From positions 7,998,001 through 8,062,000 of the forward strand of contig NC_088319.1 of NCBI RefSeq assembly GCF_910592395.1: a stretch of 64,000 nucleotides of DNA. The letters run 5' to 3'. Position 1 is the stretch's first letter; every line of letters begins with the position of its first letter. A program made the position numbers and the translations under genes. The notes under the pieces are model-generated. The model worked only from the letters and a program-made list of their open reading frames with translations, did no database searches and was not told where the DNA came from. Source of the DNA: Lineus longissimus (Eukaryota > Nemertea > Pilidiophora > Heteronemertea > Lineidae). Of this stretch, positions 1 to 10,109 are shown one piece after another.

Positions 1-250
1 AATGTCACAACCTGCCATACGCATTTCCAACAAAACAATACAACCCAGCTATAATAAACATACTAACCAACACAAAATCGACAATATCTTCAGATTTATT
101 ACGATTCACCACTGATCAATTCACAATTGAAACCCTCAAATCTTACAATATATAAAGACTCTTCACCATTACAAAAAGATTTTAGGTCTACAATTCAAAT
201 AACAACCATCATAATCACCACAAACACATAAAAACACCCAAGTCTAGTCT

Positions 251-520
251 TCACTTGTACCAAAACTGCTGACAATTTCCAGAACCGTGTCCAGCTGCCC
301 TGCACACCTGGCAGAACGAATATGGATAACGAACAACCACATCTTCAACTTTAGATGTACGAGCCCCCGGTAGCTTGAGAGTAATCTTCACAAGCTGCAT
401 CAACACCTTACTTCCTTCCAAAGTTGGGTGCAATCCATCATTGCGGCTCACCAAATCTGCTTTTGCTGGCCTTTCATCCTGACTGCTATCTTTCTGCCCA
501 CGGCCTCTACAGAAAACACG
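251..520 (-). CDS. SGNH/GDSL-like C-terminal exon with zinc knuckle (partial gene)
   Basis: I read this as a terminal exon. On the minus strand a splice acceptor (TTTCAG) ends at base 521, and an open frame of 89 codons follows to a TGA at 251-253. The motif NDGLHPTLEGSKVL fits the last conserved block (D-x-x-H) of SGNH/GDSL-type hydrolases, which supplies the catalytic Asp and His. The C-terminus has a CCHC knuckle, CQVCRAAGHGSGNC (C-x2-C-x4-H-x4-C). SGNH modules with knuckles occur in retroelement-related animal proteins, so this may be transposon-derived. Upstream exons were not found: the nearest minus-strand candidate (707-896) ends in an incompatible phase. Function is unproven. Confidence 0.35.
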   Translation of the reverse strand, partial: RVFCRGRGQKDSSQDERPAKADLVSRNDGLHPTLEGSKVLMQLVKITLKLPGARTSKVEDVVVRYPYSFCQVCRAAGHGSGNCQQFWYK

Positions 521-706
521 CTGAAATCATAACACACAATTATTAATTATATACCATGCACATAACATTACAGCTACGAATACTAATATGAACCGGCTCT
601 ATTACACTTGCAAAACTTATGTTCATCACAAATCAAACACTAAGCCTGCACGCCATGAGTATCTCCGCTATTAATAGTAATAACATCCTAACAAAAATCC
701 ACTTAC

Positions 707-896
707 ACAAACATTGCATATCTTCACTGCATACGTCATATGTAGGCTGATATATTTTTTTGATTCCTCTGAGAGTCTTTTCATCCGTGAAAGGAATGAA
801 GACTCCATCAGTCGAACCGAGTTGAAATTTCAACAGAACAGAAAAAGACTTTAGTGATAGCCAATAGGCAGTCAAGCCTAAGAAGTTTCCAGACAT
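707..896 (-). CDS. Possible first exon of an unrecognised minus-strand gene
   Basis: An ATG at 896 (GCTGCCATG context) opens a frame of about 63 codons, ending at a good donor (TTTGT|GTAAGT, read on the minus strand) at 706/707. The peptide starts MSGNFLGLTAYWLS and contains QLGSTDGVFIPF. The start faintly recalls the FLGLTAHW block of hAT transposases, but that is too little to name it. The exon ends in phase 1 and does not join in frame to the 520-251 exon, so at least one more exon would be needed, or the two are unrelated. Confidence 0.2.
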
Positions 897-2520
897 GGCA
901 GCTCCTGTACAAATGTAAAATGATGATTAAATTGGTTTCACATGTACCAAATACAAACTTTTCTTGTATCTTTTTTTGATGAAATGTAGTGTACTTTTTT
1001 TCCCTTTAAGTAACACTGACAGAGGCCCATGCGTGCCTATCAATCAAGGGGCGGGTTGACAAGACTGAGAATAGTGTTGTACCGGTATTGATTATAATTC
1101 TATTTTTATGCCAATATCGATGATTTGACGCAGACTTTGTGTCAAAATATTGAAAATAAGGATAACATACTGACATAGTCAACCAAAATATCAAAGTGTA
1201 AATGGGTGTGCGCATGCATGCTTTCGTTCCAGTTAATACATTTTAAATGTATTTTTAAAAAAAGAGCATTCAGAATTATGAAATATCAATGCACTACCAG
1301 AAGCCTACAGAAGCCATAAGACCTCACGAAGCTGACCAGATAAATGTGCACGTTAATTTCATTATTCTAAACATAGCCTTCTCTTGATTTGATAATGAAA
1401 ACATGAAAACAGCTTGAATTTCCGGTAGGCATCTTCATTGGTGGCAGAAGGAAGTGAGAACACAATTTATGAAACCAAGTATAAATACAGTACGGTAGAT
1501 GGTTGGTATATCAAAGTTCGAAGAGAGCATTTTAGTATAGCAATTAGCATTACATTATAAAATCAAACCTACCTTTTTCTGCACCTGGTAGGCCTATGTC
1601 ATTGACATCACCGGGATCCATCATGCTGAATACAAACCTGAAATAATTGGTGGTGGAGATGGGGTTTAAATACTTGTACGATCGTTTAAATCTTAAATGC
1701 ATTGGGGAATACCGGGGAGAATACAGTCACCCAAAAAACAATCTGGGGGTATCGGTATCACCCAGTATCACAACGCCCTCAAAAAATTTCTCTTGTTGTT
1801 GTCGGTTGGATTAAAATCCTAACATTTATACGCATGTAGTTACTTTACCAAACGCTACTTCAGTCTGTTAACGTCATTAAGTAGGCCTAGGTCATTTGGT
1901 TGGTAATAAAGAGTGGGTAAGTTCGAAACTTTAATAGTCATATACCAAGGCAATACGGCCACCGCGCTGACGATGTTATTATATTTGTTTTGCAGCTTGG
2001 TATTGGCAGGACTCATTCAAATGGAAGAGCCAAGAGTACCAATATAGGGAATGGCTAGGACAGGCTATAGTGACTACTAGTATAGCCTACATGTGCAGTT
2101 ACACAACGGCAAGTCTTGGAGGCAGGAATGATTCTGCCCATACATACATGTCATGTCTGGGCCGACCGCAAGATCGATGTGCGCGAATCGGTACTAATTT
2201 AATTCTGAGTCATAGACCTAGGCCTACTTGATACAAGCCTAACTACTTGAAATGAGAATTTAGGATTGATATTCAACACATGCGATCGGCCCTGATGTCG
2301 CAGGACTGTGAACAGATAGGCCTATAAAAGCACATTTATAGGCCGAGTACTAAAAACAGTGATACGGTAGCAATTAGAAGCAAATTTCTCTAGATGCAAC
2401 TGTTGAATCTCAATTAGACTTACCGATAATGATCGAAAATAACAAAGATAAATGGGCAAAATACACATCCGTCTTTCAAGATATAAATCAATGAAAGAAT
2501 GAAACAAGAGCATCGCATGC
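897..2520. other. Gene-free AT-rich stretch
   Basis: I found no convincing coding region, RNA gene or structured repeat here. The open frames are short and show no recognisable motif. Several AGGCCTA/TAGGCCT oligomers occur (e.g. 1886-1895, 2215-2226). Confidence 0.4.
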
Positions 2521-2895
2521 GCATTTCGTGCACATTTCGTTTGAAACGAAGTACGTTTCAAGTTCATTTGATAGTGCGTTTTCCGTTCGTTTGAAACGAA
2601 TTAAGTTTCCAGTTCATTTGAAACAAAGTGCGTTCGACAATCGTTTCGTCTGAAACGAAGTGCGTTTGACAATCGTTTGACGTGCGTTTGAGATCCGTTT
2701 AGTACGATCGTTTGGAAATCGTTTGGCAAGCGTTCTGATCGGACGTGTTCGTTTGGGAGCGTTTCGAAATTTTCGTCTGGGGTGTGCGTTTGATTTCAAA
2801 CGCTTTTCAAACGGCTGATAAACGGATGATTTTCGTTTGAATTTCATTTTAGAATAAACGCTTTTTGCCCGTTTCAAACGCGTTTGAAACGAAAT
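2520..2895. repeat. CGTTTGAAACG-rich degenerate repeat block
   Basis: About 375 bp built from variants of the short palindrome CGTTTGAAACG and its half GTGCGTTTG, repeated more than fifteen times on both strands (e.g. 2538-2548, 2590-2600, 2648-2659, 2872-2892). The open frames across it are low-complexity by-products. It may be a hairpin-rich MITE or a decayed minisatellite. No clear terminal inverted repeats or target duplication were found. Confidence 0.5.
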
Positions 2896-3390
2896 CAATT
2901 TGGAGACGGCCCCTTACAATACGTTCGGTCCGGGGTTTGTGGACGCATCGGAAAGCAGGCAAGTATATTGGATTTGTTGTCAAACAATTCTGTTTTTCTC
3001 GTCCTAACTTCCAAACATATACAATTTACTGCCCTAACTATTTTCGTTGACTCCTATTGCACATGACGAACATAAGAATTCGTCCAGAAAATTGTGCTTT
3101 TGTGAATATGAGGGCTTTTTCAAATACGAAGCAAGCTTGATTTGTAGATTGGTTATGCGAAGGGCCTTCGTCGCCTTATCGGAATTGATGAAACTCGTTG
3201 ATATGCCGGTAGGTGCGCGTCGATAGCCAGCTAGCTTGCATTCCTCCTTTGATTGAGGAATGATGCCGATTGAAGCCCGGACGTTGTAGGCCAATTGCTG
3301 ATCTATACGTTTTCTTCTCCGGTTCCATGCAGGCGGGTTCAAATTATTTGGATGGTTTTGAATTTCAGAATGGTGCAGAAAAGAAAGAAA

Positions 3391-4553
3391 ATGGTACACT
3401 TTTCAGAAGATGACGACATCATGTTACATCATGTTACATCATGAGAAGTTGTCACCAGAACCCTTTCGTCGAGGGATCATGGGTCTCGGTGGAGGAAAAA
3501 TTAAAAGCATCCGCTACAGATGCAAGACCAGCATTGGACGTGGGTGTACGGCGAGTGCGAGAGAGAACTCTCCTGCTTTTGGCCAAATTTAAAAAGGCCG
3601 AGAAAGAGGACATGACAGCGTGAGTAATAGTGCCGCCTCATGAGTAGGCTATAACAAGATGATGCTTCATTACATTCTGTTATCGATGTCGATGTTTTGG
3701 TTTATTCATTTTTTTTCATGGGAACTTCTTTCTCCTCCACACTTGGACATTTTTTTCTCAGTTTAAAAAAAAAACCACACCAAAGACGGCAATCCACCAA
3801 ATTTCATATCATAGTCGAGGCCTACCTACCTCTCTAACTGTAATGCTGTCAAGTTATCAACCTCTGCGGATTCCCTTTCTTCGCGTGAAGGATTGGCGCT
3901 GCGGGTCCTACTACTCGGTTATGAAATAATATTTTCCATTTGTGTTCCTCTCAGGGCTGGAGTCGAACATGAATTCGGGGAAAAAGAACAACTTCTCTCG
4001 GAAATACTTGACCTTCGTGACGAAGCTGATAGGAATCAAAAGCAGAAAAAACAGGCGAAAGGGGATGAAGAAGCGAAGGCCAAGGAACTGCGGAAGAAAG
4101 CGATGGAAACTCTGTCAGCCCCAGTAGAAGGTTAGTGTATACATTCTAAAGATCATAGGTGGGATCGCTCTGTCTCTCACTATCTTGATGGTCATAAAGA
4201 TAGGTCATGATGTCTGTTTTGGGCCAAATTTAGTTTCAATTTGACTGGTCCTTACTGGCTACTAGGTGTCCCTTAAAAAATAATTTCAGGTTAATTACAA
4301 TTTCAGGTCAAGAAAATGTTGAAAGTGTGGCTAAGCGGAGTAGGACCAAGAACAGCAAGGCGACTTTTTGGCCGACAAATCTAAGCAAGACCAAGGGCTG
4401 CAGCGGGAGGAGATTGAGTTGAAGAAAAAACAACTAGAACTGGATACTGCTCGATTTGACTTGGAGAAGGATGAAAGGAGACTGAGGCTTGAGAGTGAAA
4501 GAGAAGAGAAGAAGTTTTTGTTCGACATGATGAAGAGGTTTATGGAGAAATGA
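3391..4553 (+). pseudogene. Harbinger Myb/SANT-like DNA-binding protein, broken
   Basis: Three exons fit: 3391-3619 (donor GC|GTGAGT), 3955-4130 (acceptor CTCTCAG, donor GTTAGT) and 4307-4553 (acceptor TTTCAG, stop TGA at about 4551). The start MVHFSEDDDIM, then NPFVEGSWVSVEEKL and RRVRERTLLLLAKFKK, match the Myb/SANT-like domain of Harbinger-associated proteins. Exon 2 gives the usual EFGEKEQLLSEI stretch and a Lys/Glu-rich linker, and exon 3 a charged coiled coil ending in KKFLFDMMKRF. Two lesions are visible: a tandem GTTACATCAT duplication near 3421-3440 that shifts the frame after DDDIML, and one base missing in the T-run near 4361-4366. In the family this protein helps bring the transposase to the nucleus and the transposon ends. 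Confidence 0.8.
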
Positions 4554-4858
4554 TCCGGGCCATGATTTTCTAATCATCGAATCAATGAACACTAACTAAC
4601 TTGAACAAGAACGATGGTGGTTCACATTGCATAGATGATATACGACAACATGTTGTTTTAGGCCTCTTTTTATTTCCGGCATATACTTCCTGATATACAT
4701 GTACATCAAATACCTGAAATGAGTAGACCACAATGTTTTACCACACAAATTTGTATGTTTACGTTTTGTTAACTTTCACCCGTCCACAGTTTAACTTAGG
4801 CGGTTAGTTTTTACAGTGAAGTTTTATTTGTCAACTGTTTTGATCAAATTAACTGAAA

Positions 4859-4864
4859 AATAAA
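4859..4864 (+). terminator. AATAAA polyadenylation signal after the Myb-like gene
   Basis: AATAAA lies about 300 bp after the stop codon of the Myb-like pseudogene, just before the 3' end of the convergent transposase. It is a plausible poly(A) signal, judged by motif and position only. Confidence 0.4.
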
Positions 4865-4927
4865 GTCAAGTCGAAGTCAACTGATTCGTTACCATGGTTA
4901 CGTTGTTTCTACAGCTGAAATGTCCAT

Positions 4928-5965
4928 TCAATTAAGTTGCAGATACTGCTGAAGAGTTGGGGGCTGAAGTCCAAAAAAGCTCCCCGTTTGACATCCATAT
5001 AAACAGGTGTGGCAGTTAGTGAGGATCGCAGCAACTATATAATATTTGGCGACTGGCTTGAGGTACAACTTTTGATTTTTTTTTAAGTCCAGAAATGAGA
5101 AATTCGAAATGATCTTCCCAAATGTCCATTCCACAGAGACTCGGAGCCGGGACATCCTCCTGTTAAATTCGGTCGTTCAGTGCAGCTCCTCCGAACGGCT
5201 TCAACAGATAGGGGCGGGTAGGCTGGATCACCATATAACATATACACAGGAGCTTGACGATCAAAAGCCTCGAGCTGGTCAAGCAGCCCTCTCATTCTCA
5301 GCATTGCGGCATCATGACGCCGGCCCTCTACGGGACCATACATGTTCGCAATCATCCCGTTCGGGGCGGAGACGGACTGAAACTTGTAGCGGTGCTGTCT
5401 TTTGTGGCCACTGTACATTTGCCATTGATTTCGAATTGGCCGACAGATGGCGCGCGCAGTTCCGTCAATAAAGCCCCAGCAGTTTTCTAGGGGGCACCCT
5501 TGTCTCGTAATTCGTCAGCGAACTCCCGTAGCCTTGGTGGAGCCAACCAGTCCTGGTGAAAATCATCCAGTAGATGGGCATGCTGATCATAAATGAGATC
5601 AAGCATTCTATTAACAATGTATGACACCTCACTTGGTGTCTTCCAGTGGTCGATTGAGATATGGATCAACCGATTCGGGTAGGCAAGCCGTCTCAACAGA
5701 ACATGTAACGCATCTAAACCATGAACTGAAGTTCCATTTCGGCACGTCACCATTTCAGGGATTTGGAGGGCCAAGCACAACCACTCCACATCCTGCCTCT
5801 CGAAGCGAAATATGCGGCGGTATGTCTCGTCATCAAGGTCCTGCAGCAACACGCGAACCACCTTGGTTTCTCTCTTTCATCATCATGCAAAATGAGTAAC
5901 ATGGCATCTTCTGGCTTAAGAACATCAGCCGCAATACCAAGAATTATATCGTTAACAGCAGCCAT
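4928..5965 (-). pseudogene. Harbinger transposase (DDE_Tnp_4 type), broken
   Basis: Minus-strand reading gives a dispersed transposase. The N-terminus is MAAVNDIILGIAADV (from 5965). Then come DDETYRRIFRFERQDVEWL (5840-5787 region), NCWGFIDGTARAICRP (about 5480-5433), YGPVEGRRHDAAML, YMLYGDPAYPPL and RLRVSVEWTFGKIISNF (5150-5100), with the stop at 4928. The three catalytic acids of the family are visible as D in FIDGT, D in GDPAYP and E in VEWTFG. Frame breaks occur near 5861 (in-frame TGA just upstream of the second block), near 5490 (TAG before the FIDGT block) and near 5155. Length and order fit Harbinger transposases, but three disruptions make it a pseudogene. Its partner gene is the Myb-like gene at 3391-4553. 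Confidence 0.85.
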
Positions 5966-6189
5966 TTTGGTTAATGGAACAACCTCTAAAATACAAGACC
6001 TATTGCGATTTGCTGAGCGGTATGATTGTCACCGAATTAGAGACAAGGAGTTATAGAAGATATGTATATGTTATACGTATACGTTCGGTTTTCTCAAGGG
6101 GATTTGAGATAAGTAAGAACGTATACGTATCTCGATAAGTGATAAGTTTAAGTATCGGTATAAGTTGTGCATCTCAACCTCTCTATTGC

Positions 6190-7511
6190 CAGGGTTTTTG
6201 CGTACGCGAGCCAGTCTCTAACAAGAGTGTGAACAGCGGTATTCACAGTTAGAACGTGAGGCTCTGGCAGTGGTCTTGTCATGTGAACATTTTCATGTTT
6301 ACATATATGGCAAACCAGTAGTGGTCCATACTGATCACAAACCTTTGCTAGGAATTTTCGGAGTACGAAAACGAGATCTCCCAACACGTCTTGAATGCTG
6401 GAATTTGCGTCTTCAGCCTTATTCTCCTGATATAAAGTACCAGAAAGGGTGTGATAATCCAGCTGACTACCTGTCACGACACCCCCTTCCTCTGTCAAGT
6501 ACCAAGCTATCAGATCTTGAGCAATTGGTAGAGGAGTATGTCAATTTTGTCGCAACCCAGGCTGTGCCCAAGGCAATTGTCTAGACAGGACATCATTGAT
6601 GCATACGAAGATGACCCCACAGTAAAAGCAGTCAGAAACCCGACTCAGACCAACAAGTGGTATTTGGTCGACAACCCCATGGTTTGGCCCAGCGATGTTG
6701 ATCTAACCTCTTTGAAAGCATACAAGAGAGTTAGTGGTGAGCTCAGCTTGACGATGATGATCGCTTGATACTCAAGGGATGTCGTATTGTGATACCAGCA
6801 CCGTTAAAGAAACGTGTAATTGTGCTTGCTCATGAGGGCCATCAAGGTGTAACTCGTACTAAAGCACAGCTGAGGGAAAAGGTTTGGTTTCCCCAGATTG
6901 ATTCATTGGTTGAATCTAGGTTAGAACGGTGTATACCATGCTGTGCATCATTTGATTCAAAGAGGCGTGAACCTCTTAAGATGACTGATTTACCCAGTAG
7001 GCCTTGGGAGACAGTGAGTATTGATTTTTTCGGACCCCTCCCTTCGGGTCACTCACTGTTGTAACTCGTGATGACTACTCTCGTTTTCCCGAAGTAGATA
7101 TACTAACGTCGCAATCAGAGGACTCCACAATCAATGCACTAGACAAATTGTTTTCATCTAAGGGTGTGCCCGAGATGGTCAGAAGCAATAATGGAACTCC
7201 ATTCCAAAGGTTCGAGTTCAAATGTTTCTCTGAGGTGTTTTAGAAGGATCAAGACTGAAACTGAGCCACTTCTTGAGCGAAGTGAAGAGTGTGAAATCAA
7301 TGATGATAATTTCTCAGAGACAGATCCCGTATCTCCAGATCACTCAATAACTTCTGTTGTTGTGCTAAGTCCAGGTCCTGCATCAGCGGGACATAGTCCT
7401 ATATCTAGTCAGTCTGTTAGTTATCCAGTGTCAGAGCGTCCTAGGAGACAAATCAAATTGTCCAAGAAGTATTCTGATTTTGTGGTTGATATGCCTAAGA
7501 TTACGAAATAG
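6190..7511 (+). pseudogene. Ty3/gypsy pol fragment (RNase H, integrase), broken
   Basis: In order: RNase H block QLEREALAVVLSCEHFHVY and TDHKPLLGIFG (6220-6360); the NPADYLSRHP end of RNase H (6460-6485); an integrase HHCC-type zinc-binding region with HEGHQGVTRTKAQLREKVWFP and CIPCC (6830-6950); the first integrase aspartate in VSIDFFGPLP (7015-7045). Then a frame change at about 7062 leads to the second catalytic block, which reads VRSNNGTPF, with N where the family has the catalytic D (SDNG). After that the core is deleted and the frame passes to a Ser/Pro/acidic tail ending RPRRQIKLSKKYSDFVVD (7440-7490). Several frame breaks plus the D-to-N change make it inactive. Confidence 0.85.
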
Positions 7512-7975
7512 CAATGTATGTGTATTTGTGTGTAAATCAGTGTAGTAAGAACATTTATGGACATTTTATGGATGTGAGTTGAGAGACAACATGTATTTCA
7601 GAGACAATCCTACTCTACAAGACTTTATTCATTTGAGTATGAGACAACAATGTGGGCATACATTCTGGTAGTTTTGGATTCTGGATATTTTCTATAATCT
7701 GATACTTGTGTTTCTTCTTGACATGATTGTTTGGTTGAACCATGTATTGTCTTGTTCTTAGATGCTATTTGTATGTCAATTTTGTATAATCCATCTTATA
7801 GGATTTGCTAATACTTAATATAGGGACTAGTGTTTCCTAGTAGTTCCGATCTGAAAATAGAGAATTTGGATATTGTGTTATTACTGTAAATCAGTCCAGG
7901 AGACATGCGTGTATTTTGTCATCGATGTTTTGTACAATAGTTCCTTAGGGAAACTCTTTCTAAAGTGGGGAGAGA

Positions 7976-8159
7976 TGTTGTGGTACTAATGTTTACGTGA
8001 CACTCTGTAGTGTCTTAACTATTGGTCGGCATCGGTTCTTCATCTTGTATTGTGGTCTCCGTAGAGGATTCCGGTTTTTAGGACTTTCCAATAAATGGCT
8101 ACCAGCCAAGTTCGATTATAATTCGTCATACTTATATTTCGTCCCTAAATACCATACAC
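7976..8159 (+). repeat. 3' LTR of the gypsy remnant
   Basis: A purine tract AAAGTGGGGAGAG is followed by TGTTGTGGTACTAATG, and the segment closes with TACCATACA, nearly the inverse of the start. This gives about 184 bp with TG...CA ends. The other LTR is absent, so identity and target duplication cannot be tested. LINE coding sequence starts directly after it, so the element appears to have landed in, or recombined with, that LINE. Confidence 0.6.
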
Positions 8160-8221
8160 TCTTGGACGCTAGCCGTGCTTTCGATAGGGCAGAATATGTC
8201 CGGTTATTAAAAATTCTTATA
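8160..8221 (+). mobile_element. LINE fragment 1 (RT finger/palm region)
   Basis: Reads LLDASRAFDRAEYVRLLKILI, the DASKAFDRV...LF..L block of non-LTR reverse transcriptases, with the first catalytic Asp region. It is the first visible piece of a LINE copy whose later pieces lie at 9966-10109, 52464-52560 and 53401-53830. Upstream LINE sequence is lost at the gypsy LTR junction. Confidence 0.7.
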
Positions 8222-8267
8222 ATGAAATGGTCCAGGGACCATGTGCTCACCTGTGTCAAAGGGGAGG

Positions 8268-9065
8268 CTATGGAGTCAGTGATTCTGACATTGGTAAAGC
8301 TGTATATATCATTTTATGGTCAGACCAGCAATTGTCAATGATCCCTGTATGGTGCACATGATGTGCATTTGTAAATACAAGGTCTAATTTGGTGTGGTAA
8401 TCAGTTGTTTCTTCAGTGACTGTTTGCTTCATGTTATATTCCTGAAGAAAGAATTTTTCAAGTTTAGCATTGAAATTTTCACCTCCCACTATTGAATTCA
8501 TGTTGAAGTCACCAAGAATGACATATGTTTCAGTTGGCTGGTATGATCGGAGGCAGGTGGAGAGATTATCAGTGACATGTTGAAATGAACATTGGGGTGA
8601 TGCATAAACAATTAATATGTGGAATATTTCGGGTGAATTTCGGGAGTGGATACATGTATATATTGCTTCAAAGTTGCGGTTTCTGAAAAATGTCTTTTCT
8701 AGAATTCTGAATTCTTCCTTTACATACAATATCAAACCATGTGGAGGTCGATTGTTGCCTTGGACCTGGGGTTGGTCATGCCGAATATGCTGGAAATTAG
8801 GCAGCGAGAGACTAGTGTCAGAATTGGACTGGTTTAATCGTGATTCTACAAATGCAACAATGGAGGCTGCAATGACATTTGGATCAGCTTGAAAATTTCT
8901 AAATTTTTCATTGACTGATCTAGCATTGTTGAATACTATCTTTATCAATCTTGGCTGATACGTCAGACCAACATGCAAGAATTTATGATTAGACCACCAG
9001 TTTTGAATGGCATGAGCATAAGCTATATTTCTGATGACTGTTTCATTAGCAAATACTAAATCCAA
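8268..9065 (-). CDS. AP-endonuclease-like (EEP) protein, transposon type
   Basis: An uninterrupted 265-codon frame (TTG or upstream start) encodes an exonuclease-endonuclease-phosphatase fold. Visible motifs: FNNARS (residues 45-50), the metal-binding Glu in FVESRL (E74), the ILGDFNMNS block (D186, N188) and the WSDHK end motif (D249, H250). The style (PNVIAASIVAFVESRL, PPHGLILYV) is that of endonuclease domains fused to Helitron or LINE proteins, which nick DNA at the target. The first 35 residues (LVFANE...WWSNHK) duplicate the end of the same domain (LVFTNA...CWSDHK, 229-251). So the ORF starts with the tail of a second, deleted copy; another fragment of that copy lies out of frame at 9072-9134. 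No helicase or Rep domain is nearby. Whether it is expressed is unknown. Confidence 0.7.
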   Translation of the reverse strand: MDLVFANETVIRNIAYAHAIQNWWSNHKFLHVGLTYQPRLIKIVFNNARSVNEKFRNFQADPNVIAASIVAFVESRLNQSNSDTSLSLPNFQHIRHDQPQVQGNNRPPHGLILYVKEEFRILEKTFFRNRNFEAIYTCIHSRNSPEIFHILIVYASPQCSFQHVTDNLSTCLRSYQPTETYVILGDFNMNSIVGGENFNAKLEKFFLQEYNMKQTVTEETTDYHTKLDLVFTNAHHVHHTGIIDNCWSDHKMIYTALPMSESLTP

Positions 9066-9071
9066 TTTCAG

Positions 9072-9134
9072 ATCTGAATTCTTCCTTTACATACAATATC
9101 AAACCATGTGGAGGTCGATTGTTGCCTTGGACCT
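9072..9134. repeat. Duplicated endonuclease segment
   Basis: About 60 bp match 8706-8767 almost exactly (starting GAATTCTTCCTTTACATAC). The translation gives the PPHGLILYVKEEF stretch of the endonuclease a second time, in another frame from the ORF that follows. It marks a tandem duplication with internal deletion. Confidence 0.8.
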
Positions 9135-9173
9135 TAGTTACACCTGCCTTGGAAGTTCTTAGAGTTCTAGTGT

Positions 9174-9335
9174 TGTAAGAGGGGAAGGAGGAGGAGGGGA
9201 GGAGGTGGGGTCAGGGGTGGGGTCAGGGGTGGGGTCAGGGGTAGGGTCAGGGGTGGGGTCAGGGGAGGGGTCAGGGGTGGGGTCAGGGGTGGGGTCAGGG
9301 GTGGGGTCAGGGGTGGGTGGGTCGGGGGGGATGAA
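9174..9335 (+). repeat. G-rich minisatellite, unit about 12 bp (GGTGGGGTCAGG)
   Basis: About twelve copies of GGGGTCAGGGGT-type units run from about 9208 to 9325, preceded by a purine-rich AGGGGAAGGAGGAGGAGGGG lead. The plus strand carries many closely spaced runs of four G, a strong G-quadruplex pattern. The minus-strand open frames here (Pro-Thr-Asp-Pro repeats) are by-products. Confidence 0.9.
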
Positions 9336-9965
9336 AAGGGGCAGGTGAGCCAAAAAATGAATGCGGAGGATATATGATGTAACACTGCAAGAAGTACCTG
9401 CCATATTTTATTCAAATTTTTCAGACGTAGGCGAGTAATCGCATATTTTCATTGTTGACCTTTGGCCCCCTATTGGCCAAACCGTAAATCGTATGACGCC
9501 ACGATTCAGTCTCTGAGTAAAGGTCACCCAAGGGTATATATGTACCAAGTTTGAGTTCAATAGCCTCAGCGGTTACAAAACGTGCCACCATTGACTAACA
9601 GCGGTGCCGTCGGCGAACTTTGACCTATCTTACCTTGAAAATTAGGTCAAATCAAAAACCCGGAGGATATGTGATGTCCCATTAGTAGAAGTACCTACCA
9701 TATTTTTTTCAAATTTTTCGGACCAGTTATAAGGGAGAAAACGCATTTCTTCATTTTTTTACCTTTGGCCCCCTGGTGGCCAAACCGTGAAATATATGAG
9801 ACCGCGTTTTGGTCTCTGAGTAGTGGTCACCAAGGGGTACATGTGTACTAAGTTTCAGTTCAGTGGCTTCAGCGGTAACAAAACGTGCCACCCATGTCTA
9901 ACGACGACGGACGACGACGGACGCTGCGTGATGGTAAAGGCTCACAGGTGAGCCAAAAAGGGGGT

Positions 9966-10109
9966 GCTGTCCTCTAATTGCAAAATTTCTGGCTACAATG
10001 TATACATGTCAGCAAGTACAAATTAAATGGCGCGACGCTCTTAGCAGGACTGTAAATGTAAAGAACGGTATTAAACAGGGTGGGGTTCTATTACCCATTC
10101 TCTTCAGTA
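9966..10109 (+). mobile_element. LINE fragment 2 (RT, ends at giant insertion)
   Basis: Reads CPLIAKFLATMYTCQQVQIKW, then NVKNGIKQGGVLLPILFS, the GVKQGGVLSPILF signature of non-LTR reverse transcriptases. The frame stops making sense exactly at base 10109, where CACTGTTA begins. The next codons of this domain are found at 52466. This allows the 42-kb insertion to be placed to the base. Confidence 0.85.

Larger units (their letters stand above)
3391..5965. mobile_element. PIF/Harbinger DNA transposon, degenerate
   Basis: The segment holds the classic two-gene PIF/Harbinger arrangement: a Myb/SANT-like DNA-binding protein on the plus strand and a DDE transposase on the minus strand, facing each other tail to tail near 4860-4928. 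Both genes carry frameshifts, so this copy cannot make either protein. I could not define terminal inverted repeats or the 3-bp target duplication. The limits given are those of the coding parts, and the true ends lie further out. Confidence 0.85.
6172..8159 (+). mobile_element. Ty3/gypsy LTR retrotransposon remnant with 3' LTR
   Basis: The 5' part (LTR, gag, protease, most of reverse transcriptase) is missing. What remains runs RNase H, integrase zinc-binding region, start of the integrase core, a pol tail, a purine tract (about 7963-7974) and a 3' LTR. The missing 5' end meets the Harbinger region near 6060-6170. Confidence 0.85.
8222..9965 (+). mobile_element. Hairpin-ended element carrying an endonuclease ORF, inside the LINE
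   Basis: The insertion splits the LINE between ...LLKILI and CCPLIAKFLATMYT. It starts with GGTCCAGGGACCATGTGCTCACCTG and ends with ...CTCACAGGTGAGCCAAAAAG, the same kind of ends as the repeats at 25290-26446, 32888-34042 and 47403-49105. Inside are a minus-strand endonuclease ORF (8268-9065), a G-rich minisatellite (9174-9335) and a region (9405-9950) containing the TTGGCCCCC...GGCCAAACC and ACGAAACGTGCCA motifs shared by the other copies. The mobilising machinery is unknown. Confidence 0.6.

Noticed and set aside
3034-3399. 121-codon minus-strand open frame before the Harbinger Myb gene
   Set aside because: No recognisable motif or splice support, and it overlaps the start region of the plus-strand gene.
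9159-9415. Pro-Thr-Asp-Pro repeat protein
   Set aside because: By-product of the G-rich minisatellite; no flanking coding signature.
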